From Paragonimus skrjabini miyazakii (taxonomy: Eukaryota > Platyhelminthes > Trematoda > Plagiorchiida > Troglotrematidae), in assembly GCA_014338405.1 (NCBI GenBank), contig JTDE01001085.1, positions 12,602 to 76,601 on the forward strand: 64,000 nt of DNA. Reading direction: 5' to 3'. The notes below the pieces were generated by a model. It saw nothing but the letters and a program-made list of their open reading frames with translations, searched no databases and had not been told where the DNA came from. The translations under genes and the position numbers were made by a program. Below, piece after piece: positions 8,430 through 20,045 of this stretch; the first letter of the stretch is position 1; every line of letters starts with the position of its first letter.

Positions 8430-10980
8430 CGTGGAACACCTACAATTATAGAGTCCTCGGCCTCAATCTTGAACACGGCACTGGCTATTATAACCGCAGA
8501 CCGCCAAGGGGGAAGGAATGGTTTAGTTGGCGGACCCACATGCACTTCAACAACGACAGACAAACAATTATATGCAGGTACTGATGATGCGCAGGCAAGG
8601 CAGCTGCTGCTGCCAAGTTCGTGTGGAAAGAACGGTAGTTTGTACCAGATTGTTCAACAATGTTTCTTTAGTTTTCCATGAGTCCATCGAATACATCTTT
8701 TCGAACGCTTATAAGTGGTGAAATATGCTCGCTATTCTTCGCCCCGGAGGTCTTGATCTAGACCACACATAAAAACCTCACTTCATCCTAAGGTCGCAGC
8801 TACCTACACACGCAGTCATCGGCATGGTCCGATTGCCGGCTTCCCCAAGCTTAGCTGCACTCTGTTCCGAATTAACATTTCAGAGTGTTGGGTCGGAATC
8901 GGACAGCCAGAATTGTGCTTACACGCCCACGCAATGACGAGCCCTAATTTATGGCAGATAAATCGCGCAGCAAACTGGCCAATCACGCCTAAAAGGGCTT
9001 ACCGACTCGTCAATTGGTTATTTATCGTCTGTCTAGTTATTCATTTCTTATATACCTGTATCATCGAACCAATCAGTATACCGTGTACTTGGTGGTCTAC
9101 CAACTCACGTTCTCCTTATTCGAGCGGGGCGACTTAACACCGAGTGACCGAGACCAAAGAAGGCTTGCGCACAAAAGTCACCACAGCTGACTTGCTCTCC
9201 GCCACTTACGATTCTACTCTACTACTCTCAGTGTTGATCCGAAAGCATAAGGTCAGGATACATGTGAGAGAGGACCTTTGTGGTCTAGCTGGCAATTAGT
9301 GGCTAACCAGACGGTAGATTAGACTGAAATTGAAACCGTAATCTCTCGGTGGATGCAGATAGGAGGATCCAAACGGCGGGGTTGAAACTATAAAGAAGGA
9401 TGTTGGAAATGTAAGACAAGAAGAACTTCGACGTAGGATCACATAATATTACACTTTATGTAGGATTAGGAAGAAAGTCAGACATCTGAATTCAAATTGC
9501 AAACCATAACAAAACCTCAGAAAATAGTACTGTGACACAGCTGAAGAAAAGAGAGGTCTGCAGCTCATCATTACCTAAATTTCTGAAGAGGAGAACGGGC
9601 AATTAGTGAAACTATGGAGTTTGCCTATTCACGGTCACATGACCGTACCTTGAAGCATGTGATGAGACTCGAGGGCGCGTGAAACGACGTGGTGCGGCTA
9701 GCTGATATCAACGACGCTTAACTATCACCGTATGCCAGCCGCTCATGAACGCGGCGGTGAAATTGTCTCCGTTCCTTCCCTTGTAGTAATATCCGGGTCC
9801 AAATTCCCCTTTCGCAGCAACACAACATTGTCCGTGCCTGTTCCTTTATTCATTCGTCCTTAAACCTTATTTTCAAGCGTTATTTTTTTATACAGCCTCA
9901 TATTCCACATTAATCTGCATTCATAATATGCAATAATCTTTATTTATGTCAATTATGAGGACACACATCTCATACATCAAATCTGCTCACTCATCTCAGT
10001 AAACGTGATCTATCTTTCTATTGTACTGGTCTTTAATTCAAAATACACCAGGTCTAAAAGTTGTAGGATACGTACCACGAGATCTTTTGAAATAGGCTAG
10101 TTGGTAAATCAAACAGCAAGTCATTCCCTCACTCTGTTTTCAAACAATACTTTCGTCATTGTTCATTTACCTTATTTCCTATGTGTTTACAATTTTGCAC
10201 TTTAAATATGGCAACTGAAAGTAACGGAAGAGGAGAAAACATCATAAATATGTACAGAAATACTCAAAATCAAGTGCTGCTGTCACAGACAGTTTCATTA
10301 ACAAGAAAAACGCATGCTTCATTTGCCACATACATAGCGACTGCATCGATAACGAGTTACTAGGTGACTCCAAGTATCCCCAACCCTTAAGAGGGACAAC
10401 ACTGTTTATGCAGAGAAAATAACATTATTTTCATCAGTCGTTGCCATTGAATAGCTATTGGTTTCTACCTGGCCACACTGTTTGCGTTGTCCACGAACTT
10501 GGTTTAAGCAATTGGGTTGTCTAAATCCGACGCATTTTCGAACAAATTGTTCTACTAACCAAGTTATCAGAACCAAACACGAAAAAGCAAATGACAGATG
10601 CTCTCTGACTGACTGGAGTTGACCTATCTGGTTGCATCATGAACTTTGATTGGTTGCATTATCTCAGATGAGGAAGCTGCTACCATAGTACAAGCTGATT
10701 ACATCGATATTTCTAGCAAATGTGAGAAAACGTTTTTCATTAATGGCAAGTAAGACAGAAGTAATTGTTTTTCGTGTCGCAACGAATTATGTGACAGTGC
10801 CTGTATATTTTTATGTCACAATGTTTGCGGCTAAAATCTTGATCAACTAATCAGTAGAGTAAGCGATACTGGCTGTGTTGGCTGCTAAACAGATAAACAC
10901 AGCTCCTTCTGCAGGTCACTACAACTTGTGGAAAGGGGGCCATGGTGCTGCAAACTCCAGATTAAAATAATTTATTTATT
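8430..10980. other. anonymous stretch, upstream of the gypsy gag
   Basis: The gypsy 5' leader and 5' LTR should start here, but I could not match any part to the 3' LTR. Short open frames have no recognisable domain. A short motif at 8,932-8,962 faintly resembles the hammerhead of the SINE family but is too degraded to call. Confidence 0.35.
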
Positions 10981-10984
10981 AAAG

Positions 10985-11170
10985 CCCGTCCGATCGGTAA
11001 TTAACGCGGCTGAACTTAGTTACAATTATATAATGGTGGTCACCGCGGCTCTAGCAAGATCAACCGGTTGATAGACGGGAGATTGGCTAGATTCCGGCGA
11101 TGTCAACCACAACGCGCCACTGCTCCAGCCGTTGCTCTGTTATCACTCGGTTGTTTGCCATGCTTCATAG
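10985..11170 (-). mobile_element. possible LINE 3' end
   Basis: The minus strand reads ANNRVITEQRLEQWRVVVDI, then a stop, then about 110 bases ending in an AATAAATAAATTATT tail. A terminal 'xxRxxWRxxV' followed by a short 3' UTR and tandem tail is how CR1- and RTE-like LINEs end. With only 22 codons the evidence is weak. Confidence 0.25.
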
Positions 11171-12871
11171 TTAGACTGTAGCCCAAATGAGGTGACGTCA
11201 CCGGTGTGCACGGTATCATTGTTGCTGATTATATTCGTATTTATGTGTATCTTGACTTGCGAACTGTATCCGCAATGTTTCGACGTGTTTACGAATCCCG
11301 TCTGTTTGTCCTCTTCAACGTCTTGGTCCTCAGTTTGTCATGTACATACATTTGTGCCGGTACACAAAGTCAGTCAAAAAATTAACTTCCTATCGTATAA
11401 TGCCACTGTAGATTGCTTTGCGCGAATCAGATGGAGTGATGGAAATCTTTGCGACAAGAAAACACAATGCATGTGAGAACTGCATCCACCTGTCTAGCAG
11501 TGGTTAGACGGCGAAATCGATATACACAATCCAAACAATCTGTCTAGTATGGGGCAATCGCGTGGAAACATCAAAGGACAGGTAACTTGCCAGTTGCAAC
11601 AGCGTTCTTTTGCAGAACCACAAGGTTCAAATTCATATCAACCTGCCACAAAATCTGTGAACGGCATGTAATGAGTGACCCTCTGCCAAATCGAAACCAG
11701 GAATTAGTTTCCAACAAAATGTACTGTATTATGAAGCAGAGCTATACTTACATTGGATACTCACACCTATTGATCAGCTCGCTCATCGGTCTCCATTGAT
11801 CAGCGGCTTGTTTGAACTCATTGGATGGTATACCTTGTGTTTTGTTTTCATGATACTGATGTTTCACCCAATGATGATGCTCTGCTTGTTGGTCGCAACA
11901 TTCAGCTTGCGTGGTGTTGTTCGTTGTGTCTTATCGCACTTATTGGTGCACATCAACAGTCGACCGCCATTTTGCAAGATGATTGGTGGGTGATATGAGG
12001 CACTGTTAATCGGCCTGACGTTGAACCTGTTTGAGTAGCTTTTCAATATAAGCTACCATCACCGAATGCATGCATTAGGTGGCTGCTCAACAAAACCATT
12101 TGACGTAACAAGAACAACGCAATCACAAAAATCCATACTGTTGCCCGTCTGTTTAATAAAGTAGTCTCCAAACGATCAGATTATCGAAACTGCTAGTAAA
12201 TTCAGTACACTCGATTTAGGATCAAAGCTCCTGTTGCCTCCTATATCTCTGAAAATCACCATCAGAATGGTGTGCGTTTTGAAAAGTCGCCGGCAACAAC
12301 TCGAAAGGGTCGCGATAAAATTGCAACTTCACTTTTAAAGGTTTTCTTTTGTAGGTAGCTAATAGAGAGTGTCTTTTCCATTTATTTAAAGAATTCCGTC
12401 GGGTTTTTGACACTAAAATCCAGGATGGTCGAGCCCAGACTGAGCCATTCTCATTTAAATGCAACACTCGTCTCACCCGTATAGAAATTTTTTACTTATT
12501 TACTATTGGTTTTCTTCATAAACTGCACATTTTAGGAAAAGGCTTATACGACTAGATGCTAGCAGTACGTAATGCGTTACTATCATAAAAGATTAATCAG
12601 CATTACATATATATCTATATATTTATGTACGTACATATGCATTTCGTCAGTTTCTAGAACACAACCATACCTCTTTCGCGTTCTGTCTGTAACAACTGAC
12701 GGAGTGTAAGTATGTGACCATTGCAACAGCATCTTGAACGAAATACAGCCAATTCTTGGAGACTGTGTGGTTTGCGTGTTGCAGTCAGCTAGCGCAAGAC
12801 CATGGCGCTTATTATCTTCCATGAAATGGGAAATAAACATACGCCTGCGAGAATTTCACGCATAATACGCG
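11171..12871. other. anonymous stretch
   Basis: Open frames of up to 94 codons (11,192-11,476 +) lack any family signature. I see no RNA gene and no repeat. Confidence 0.35.
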
Positions 12872-13167
12872 TGTTGTGATCCAAGAACGCGGATGGCACA
12901 AGGGTTGTTTATTCGACAAACCAACACATGGGTTAAGCATTTAAACAAGACTTGGAAAAAACCCACTCAATTGCACGCGGTATTCGGCCCCAGACCGTCT
13001 CGGCTGCCACAGACGTTAATGCAGGGATCATTATGGGCGATGCGGCACCCTGATGTTCCTTTCTGCATCTTTCCTGCGGCTTGTACGATGTCAAAATACA
13101 TGCTCCGGTCCTACAACTGAATAGCCGCGGTATGAGTAGTATGTTACGATCGCTCAACTTCACTGCA
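12872..13167 (-). mobile_element. solo LTR (copy C)
   Basis: On + it starts TGTTGTGATCCAAGAACG and ends TTCACTGCA, aligned end to end with copies A and B. Flanks are CGCG (12,868-12,871) and CGTG (13,168-13,171), a 4-bp target duplication with one mismatch. The sequence outside the CAACA end (read on minus) shows no TGG primer-binding site, so it is not the 5' LTR of a complete element next door. Confidence 0.75.
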
Positions 13168-13171
13168 CGTG

Positions 13172-16100
13172 GATCTCTCTCAAGGAAAAAAATGACCGTT
13201 ACACGGCTTCAATCAGACCAGATGACCACTCATATCAGTCTTATAAAGAAACAGTTAGCTCCTTGATTAGAGCAGAACCTTATTCTTGAAGGAAGTCCGG
13301 GAATGTTCATAGCGGTAGACCGCTTTGTAACTTATAAACCTTGATCTCTTCCGGGACGTTGGATATGGTGGTAGACAAAACGCTCACTGTTGAGATAGCT
13401 TTCACGACGGTTTCAAGTGTGAGTGAAAATGACACGTTAGGCTGCAGTTCGGAGTGCTATGTACAACGTTTCATTGGACGCCGTAATTTGTAGATTGCTT
13501 GATCGTTGGCCTCGTGTGATGTCTCGCTTTTGTACAGTTATTACCGCCAGTGACTCGAACGAGTGGGAGTGACTTAAGAAATCTCACAAAGGCCATAACT
13601 GACTTCATCTTCATTGTGCACGCAGACCACAATTCTTCCAGAAATTCTTGAAGCTAACGTCAGCGTTTTAATTTAGTAGTTGTGTGAACTTAAGTATATT
13701 CATATTTAGACGAGAACCTCTGGCGAACGCCAAGAAGATTAAAAGAGCAATGTGAGACCCTATAACTAACATTTGTATAATCGCATGAAAATTGTCTACC
13801 ACAGGTTTCCAGACGGGATTTGATCTGGACTACTGGTTGGTCAGTACGCTACACGAAATCCATAAATCGGAAACCATAATGTGGTTGGACAAGGCACGTG
13901 TGTTAAAACAGTGTCGCGCTGAAAAGTACTGTAATCGGCAAATGCGACATGCAAAATGATAACGTAGCTTGTCCTACTGTGTCAGCTTAGGTATGCGAAT
14001 CTTATTCAGCATCTAGCCTGGCCAGCTTACACACGCAAGCCACCGTTCGTCTATCATTGCCCTTGTCAACGAACGGCATCATCTTCCTTCTGAATTCATA
14101 CGAATACCAGTTCTATGCACTGGAAATGTCCAGATTAACTAACAAATTGGCAAAGTCTCAAGATCTTCCACAGGGTTTGTAGTAGAAAAGCAAGCAAAAA
14201 CAATTATTTCGGCATTCAGTGGAATACATGAAAGCAACCGGACAACATGGCAAAAAGCTAATTAACAGTGAAGTAGGTTGACCCAAAGGGACAAAAACTA
14301 CCAAACAAGTTTGCACAAAACTGCAAAAAATACACCTACCAAAGAGGTGGCATTAGACGGAAGTGCATACGATGTCTAAATAGAACGTTGTTTTGGTGTA
14401 TGTTAAAATTCTGTTTTGAAAATGTGAAGGTACGCTTGAGTGCATATTAATGAAAAGTGGGTAAAACACATTGTTAGCTGGTTTTTCGTTACAGGATGAC
14501 CGTTAGACGCTAGACTGTTCACATATGAAACTGAGTCATATTTGTCCACAAGTGAGGAGACTTGATTTTCACATGTTTTTTTCATCAAACCACCTCCTTA
14601 TCTCTCATAATGGTTTGTGTCTTCGAGTTGAATCTGTTCGACTTGAAAATATCACTTCTTATGGTTCAATATCCAAACAGATACATGTGGTAGAACTCCA
14701 CAGACATGCAGATAAACGGTTTCACAGCAGTGATGTAAAGGTAGATGCAAAATTTGTAACGCAGTGCGGAAACATGTGAAAAGCCATCACCGGCCACATG
14801 ACGACACAAGAGTGAACTACCATCAATGAATTAGTGCGATCAGTATTTTGGAAATAAACATCATGCCAGTGAACTTCGTCTACAAGAAGATAGTTCCAGC
14901 AGAAGATATAACTGTCACTTATTTTTTCGCGGCCTACATTAGTATGTACGCCTTATCTCACTGATGTTTGCGATATCGATGCCTTTGCTACTGAGTTCCA
15001 TCGTAGTAAATACGGTGCAATATCTCGGTCTTTCGCTACTGTATCCGTCCATCAGTGTACACAACTATCCTTTTCCAGTAAACACCGTTTTATGTTCACG
15101 AGCATGCCTCAGACTGACCATATAAAACATTTGGCTGCTAAGCCTGTTCTAAGTAACAACAGTATGCACGGTTTGCAGTAAGGGTCTCTTCCCCGACATT
15201 AGTCTGATTGAAATAATTGAGGGTTAATCCAGCCCTCACGTACATTTGTTAGGATATTGACGTCTGGTTCCAGTTACTTTTACGCCAAATAAACATAATC
15301 AACTTTAGGTCGGGCTTTTGGGGAGTGGTACTAGTTTTTCTAGTTCACTGGAAGCTAATTTCAACTGCTGAGCGACTGGAGTGCTCTACATTCAAAAGCA
15401 AATTTTATAACATTGTTTGGTGGCAGAATACAGTAGTGCTATCACTTTAAGGATAGTTCCGTTGTACACACATATGTCCACGCCTTAATACTCAAACACT
15501 TGGACGCCGTCAGTGGGGCAGTCTACGTTCCTATAGACGTAACTGTTCTTGGTTTGGATTATTTACGTTGACCTCTTCTACACAGCTAAAGTTAATACGA
15601 CTGACGTCCTGGTACACACAGCCTTTTGGATCAATATAGAACATAAGCCTGATCATCACGTGAAATTTGTGGGCATACCCAAGACTTTGCACAATCGAAT
15701 TCAGTCTGCTTTATAAACAGTATAAATTCAATTGACGCAACAGTTCTGATTTAAGTACCTGGCGAGAATACGAAACCAAATCAGGAAACGCTGATTGAAA
15801 ACTCACCTATAGAAGCTTCACTGAGCAAAATCAATCGTCCTTTGTCCTGTGTACAGGTTTGTAAGAGGTTGAGAGGAAAGAACATCTATTTGGTAGTACG
15901 GAACAAAGAATCGATATATTGATCGATGGTAACTTTTTAAACCGTGTGTTCGTTTGTTCAAAACAATGGGAGAAATCCGATAAGAAGATAGGTGTTGGAC
16001 GATAAAATTTGCCATGAGCACACTGCATGTTTTCATAAATGGCGGACGCCTAGGATTTAAACTATGAAAGATTTCGAGGACGGCCGGATAACTGGTAGTA

Positions 16101-16190
16101 GTAACTAGCTGTACAGCACTTCAAATAGGCTGATCTTCGAAACAGCAACCACAGACGAGGTGATTTATTGGTGTGTTGTCACAACTAGTT
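13172..16190. other. anonymous stretch
   Basis: Three kilobases with only short frames (84 codons at most) and no recognisable motif or repeat. Confidence 0.35.
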
Positions 16191-16194
16191 GATG

Positions 16195-16330
16195 TAGGGA
16201 AATCACATCTGGCGAAAGAACATGTATATGGCGAGATGACACCACTTCGTTTAATCTCATCAGCTTCAAACGTATAACACAGGATCTCATGTGACACACG
16301 GTGGCATCAACAACAAAAATACTGACCCTC
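16195..16330 (-). repeat. dispersed repeat block shared with 28.1-28.2 kb
   Basis: The minus strand carries GAAGCTGATGAGATTAAACG followed by GTGGTGTCATCTCGCC; the block at 28,105-28,235 (minus) carries GAGACTGATGAGACTAAACA and a similar continuation. The second copy lies about 270 bases downstream of a PLE fragment, so this may be PLE terminal-repeat sequence. The CTGATGAG recalls a hammerhead core, but no proper GAAA and no stem II follow, so it is not called as a ribozyme. Confidence 0.45.
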
Positions 16331-16750
16331 GAGTTTCATAGAAGACGAGCGGTTGTTACCAATTCGAAATTAATCAGATTTCTGAGGTTCACCTAACAAA
16401 AGTCGCGTGTGTACGGAGGTTGAAAACAGCAACTGCGACGTTCGCGTATTACCAGTGGGAAAGAGATCAGATAAACTAATTAGTAAATTCGTAGTTAAAT
16501 AGCGCTTTTCGATAATGAAATATCATAATGAAACACGTATTCATTACGAAAACGTTTTCTTAGGGGTGGCTTCTGTGGGCAGTTGTTTTTCATAAATTCA
16601 TGCAAATTTTGTTGCCAACCCTAAGACAGCTTGATGTGTTTATGTCGTACGCGCTGCAACTATGGACATTAAATAAATGAAATATACCAATTAGTCTTTT
16701 AGGCACGTTCCATGTTTGAGGAATCACACCCATTACAATTTAAGTTTTGA

Positions 16751-17887
16751 ATGTTTTTAATATTCCTTCAACCGAGATATATAAACAGGTACGTGAACAT
16801 ATACGTCATAAAAAGATTGTCGTTGATGAACATGGTCCAAAATAAGCAACAAGCCTGTACCTCAGATTGGACAATCAGAGGAATCATTGGCGCCTTGGGA
16901 ATTTTAAATTGTGCCGGATGTGTAATTGGAAGTGTACTATGGTTGTTATATATGTTTGGTAGTGTTTACTTCAAGAAAACAAATCAAACCCACCGGAACC
17001 GGGATGTAACTAAACAACAGTCCATTACTCATTCGAGAGACTTAAAAGCTATCTCAAATTGGCCAATTTGTCGGTTGAGAGCATCTACTAAATTGATGAT
17101 TGTTTCCATGATTTGTGTGGACGTGTTGGGGATGTTCACCAGCAATCTGCGCTTTGTCGTTCTTTCACTAACATCAATCGATGTTCGACTGATGTGTGGT
17201 GATATATGCTGTCGTGCACAACTTATGCTCGCTTATATGGTTGGTGATCTATCGACATGGAGCCTTGTGTGTTTGTGTTGTGAACGGTTCTATATCATGT
17301 TATTTCCTCTGTCGTCCTACGCTCGAGACCGTAAGAACATTCGTTCAGCTATCATCGTCACATGTCTGCTTTATCTATTCGCCTTTCTGGCGAACGGTTT
17401 TCTTCTGAGCCCACAAGAAGATGTGTGTGCTGAAGCCTACAGCAATTTCGCCGTGGTTCTGTGGAAGATGATTTGTGTACAAATACTCCCAACCACTATC
17501 GTCAGTGTTTCTGTGATCGGCCTGATGATCATCCTGTGTCGTCGGTCGCGCTGGTCGTGCCGATTTGGAGGCAGCCTCAACACTAACACAACTTCTAGAG
17601 GCTTGGCCACCTCTCGCTGGATGGTAATAATAGGCCTTCTATTTCTGGCGTCATCGCTTGCTGTGTTTGTCAATAATTTGACTCATCCAACCTATGTGAA
17701 TACACTGACTGCACACAACTGCCACGTTGATGATTACCTCTTCAATGCGATTTCGATCATGTTCTGGACCTGCGTGTGCATACGTACCTACGTGTTCATG
17801 CTCAGTTCTTCCGGGAGTCGCAAAGATTTATTTTGTCTGTTTAAAGCGCTCTGGTGTCTCCTACTGTGTAGACCGGTGACTGCTTGA
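16751..17887 (+). CDS. divergent rhodopsin-like G-protein-coupled receptor, intronless
   Basis: One uninterrupted frame encodes 378 residues from the first ATG. ATGs at codons 26 and 28 are better starts, since the latter has A at -3 and G at +4 and the first 25 residues look like untranslated leader. Seven hydrophobic segments are visible at about 43-70, 112-140, 152-176, 198-219, 234-262, 289-310 and 326-351. Cys149 before TM3 and Cys226 in the second outer loop could form the usual disulfide. CERF (177-180) stands where family members have DRY, keeping the Arg. TM5 has a proline (247). TM7 has no NPxxY; FWTCVCIRTYVF occupies that place. It would be a plasma-membrane receptor of unknown ligand. 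It resembles an orphan, possibly flatworm-restricted, class A receptor (inference). The lack of introns raises retrocopy origin, but the frame is intact. An AATAAA follows at 18,077. Confidence 0.8.
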   Translation: MFLIFLQPRYINRYVNIYVIKRLSLMNMVQNKQQACTSDWTIRGIIGALGILNCAGCVIGSVLWLLYMFGSVYFKKTNQTHRNRDVTKQQSITHSRDLKAISNWPICRLRASTKLMIVSMICVDVLGMFTSNLRFVVLSLTSIDVRLMCGDICCRAQLMLAYMVGDLSTWSLVCLCCERFYIMLFPLSSYARDRKNIRSAIIVTCLLYLFAFLANGFLLSPQEDVCAEAYSNFAVVLWKMICVQILPTTIVSVSVIGLMIILCRRSRWSCRFGGSLNTNTTSRGLATSRWMVIIGLLFLASSLAVFVNNLTHPTYVNTLTAHNCHVDDYLFNAISIMFWTCVCIRTYVFMLSSSGSRKDLFCLFKALWCLLLCRPVTA

Positions 17888-18076
17888 TCACAAACAGATA
17901 GCAAGGTGTCTAGATGACAGTCCCCAACTTGATTTAATCCAACAGATTTCTTCAATAACTCAACCGTTTGACCGGAGTTTACCAGTTGTTTTGGAGCCAC
18001 TCATCAGCCTCATTTACAATCGGCAGTATGTGTATTCTGGTTTATTTTCATCTCTGGTGTTTCCGTTATTCTTATT

Positions 18077-18082
18077 AATAAA
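18077..18082 (+). promoter_or_regulatory. poly(A) signal for the receptor gene
   Basis: AATAAA lies 190 bases after the receptor stop codon on the same strand. It is the first canonical signal downstream. Assignment rests on position only. Confidence 0.45.
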
Positions 18083-19269
18083 CAATGTGTTTAACAGTTA
18101 TACTTCATGATTTTAAATCTTATGTCCAAGCGCGAACTTCGACTGACAAGGTAGTCTGTATTTGGTTTGTTTTGATCGGCTGATCAGATTACTTTTACAT
18201 TTAGGTGCAAATGAATAGATCAATATGTGGATCGTAATAATCTGAGAATTGCTAATGTTTGATCTTACTTCATCATTTCGATGGATATTCTTACTGGTCT
18301 ATGAAACTAGAGGGCGTTATACGAAGTTGCGGTATAGTGTTTTTGAAGATTTTTGCTATCCTTCTCCATTGGTTTGAGATTTGTTTTCTGTTGTTTATGT
18401 GCAGTCGCAACTGTACTTTGCTATAGCTAGCTCAAGATTAACGTGACCATTTCACGTCCGATAAATTTCGATCAATAAATTCTCATTGTTATCCGCAACT
18501 CATTACTGAGGTTCACTTCCAAGATCGTCTCCAGTCAAATATGCTATTGGTTAACGCTAGGTTTACAAGTACTACGCTACCGAAACAATTCTTTGTAATT
18601 AGAGTCATTTCTGTTTAAATAAAAACGACGGATAGAATCATGAATGTCTTAATCATAACATTACTTGTGACTTAATCTGTTCATATCTTACCCGTGCATG
18701 TTAAGCACCGCAAAACGGTTTTTTCCCTCTTGCATTTAAGGTTGAACCAGAATGCCGATATATATACGGACCTCATGATAACTGCGTACGATTGGAAATT
18801 ACACCTCTTATTTTGAGAAAAGCTTGAAAAATAAACGGTGGTCTGACAAGATATGAAGCGTTTGATAAAATTTCATGCATTTGGAGCATTGAGGCTAATT
18901 GCTGCAAGTCACATTTTCTAATTATCAAGCCTAAAGTAAAGATTTCAATGTTCTCAAGGGGAAATAAATCTTCTCAGTTATGACAATGTTATAGTACTAG
19001 TCATTTTGAAAGTAACTTTATTCGCTAGCAACGGTTAAAGTTCACATAGGTCACTAGTCAATATCTCGGGATTTATTTGAATTAAACTGAGTATCACTCA
19101 GGTTTGCTTAGGGCTTTTGAATTCATATAAATTTTCGAGTGTCATAAGAAAACCGAATGCAAAATTTATACTCAAATGTAAATAATGCTTCATTAAAAAA
19201 GGTTAGAGAACCTCAATTTTGGGCTGATGACCTCAGAGCTGAGAGTTCAAACTCATGACGAATCGTTCA
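18083..19269. other. anonymous A+T-rich stretch
   Basis: No open frame of note, no repeat recognised. Confidence 0.4.
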
Positions 19270-19708
19270 AGTAGGGGTTGGCTACTGTAGATCGGGTTCG
19301 TCTTCCGGGTTGGAGCCCTCGCGACTCACATAGTCCGTGGCTGGAGACGTTAGGTGAGATGGCGGCTAATCGAGCTCAGTGGTGTGAATGTTGTCGTTGC
19401 TTGGCCGAGTTGTCTGTGAAGTGAGTGCGCTTAATGACGCGGGACAGTGAAAGCCGCAAAGAAGCTGTCTTGCTGATGACGCCATACTTTCATTTACAGT
19501 TCGGTTGTTTGTTTGCAAGGTGTAGGCGCCTTGATGTTGTATGTTTGAATGTAGACGTAGCTCTTTTTTAGTGGTTAGGTCCTTTCCCCTTTCCCTTTTT
19601 TTCTTCTCTCTTCCTAAACGGGGTTTGTTTCTTCTTCTTCATGGTTGTGTGGCAGTTAAGCATCAGTGTAAACCACTGATGTATTGCTGTCTATGGTGAT
19701 GATGATGA
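19270..19708 (+). mobile_element. 3' end of a second RTE-type LINE family
   Basis: From 19,302 the frame reads LPGWSPRDSHSPWLETLGEM, then AANRAQWCECCRCLAELSVK and a TGA at 19,422-19,424: 40 undamaged codons of the RTE C-terminus ('RLPGWxPRD...WLETL.EMA..R.QW'). The match extends back to about 19,270. The 3' UTR is pyrimidine-rich and ends in a short (TGA)n tail near 19,697-19,708. The protein differs from the 1-kb and 26-kb copies at many sites, so it is a separate family. It is truncated at its 5' end, as is usual for LINE insertions. Confidence 0.8.
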
Positions 19709-19884
19709 AGTGCAAAAACTAAAATTCGAAAAACTCATTAACTTAAATGAAAACCCTTTTAAAGTGTTTCTGCAACAGTACTTATTTGTCTTTTTGTAAC
19801 CAGAGTTCTGACCGCAACTTTCGTATTCAGAGTAACACTTGTAGAGTTTCCTTTTGAAAAAAAATAACTAGAATCGAGTTTCAT

Positions 19885-20045
19885 TAATGAACTGCCCGGT
19901 TAATACTGACTACGGTTGTCACTATTGAAACTGGACTTCCGACAAACATACACATTACTGATTATGTCTAACTAGAACGAACCTGGTTTTTGGTGCTTCT
20001 TTTCATGAAGGAAAGACTGAAATGACTCTCCAAGTGGTAGTCACT
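19885..20045 (+). mobile_element. tRNA-derived SINE with hammerhead remnant (copy S7)
   Basis: The segment TACTGACTACGGTTG and its continuation align with the tRNA-like head of the 60.4-kb copy. At 19,950-19,998 it carries ACACATTACTGATTATG, then a GAACGAACC block and TTTGGTGCTTC, i.e. the decayed hammerhead with the second core block as CGAA. The 3' part (AAGGAAAGACTG) also follows the family. Older than copies S1 and S5. Confidence 0.55.

Noticed and set aside
8932..8975. ATGACGAGCCCTAAT as a further SINE hammerhead
   Set aside because: Only the first block matches; the head and 3' end of the family are not recognisable.
17990..18020. Minus-strand CTGATGAG with CAAAAC nearby
   Set aside because: The spacing overlaps the core with the stem and no stem I can be drawn; no copy elsewhere.
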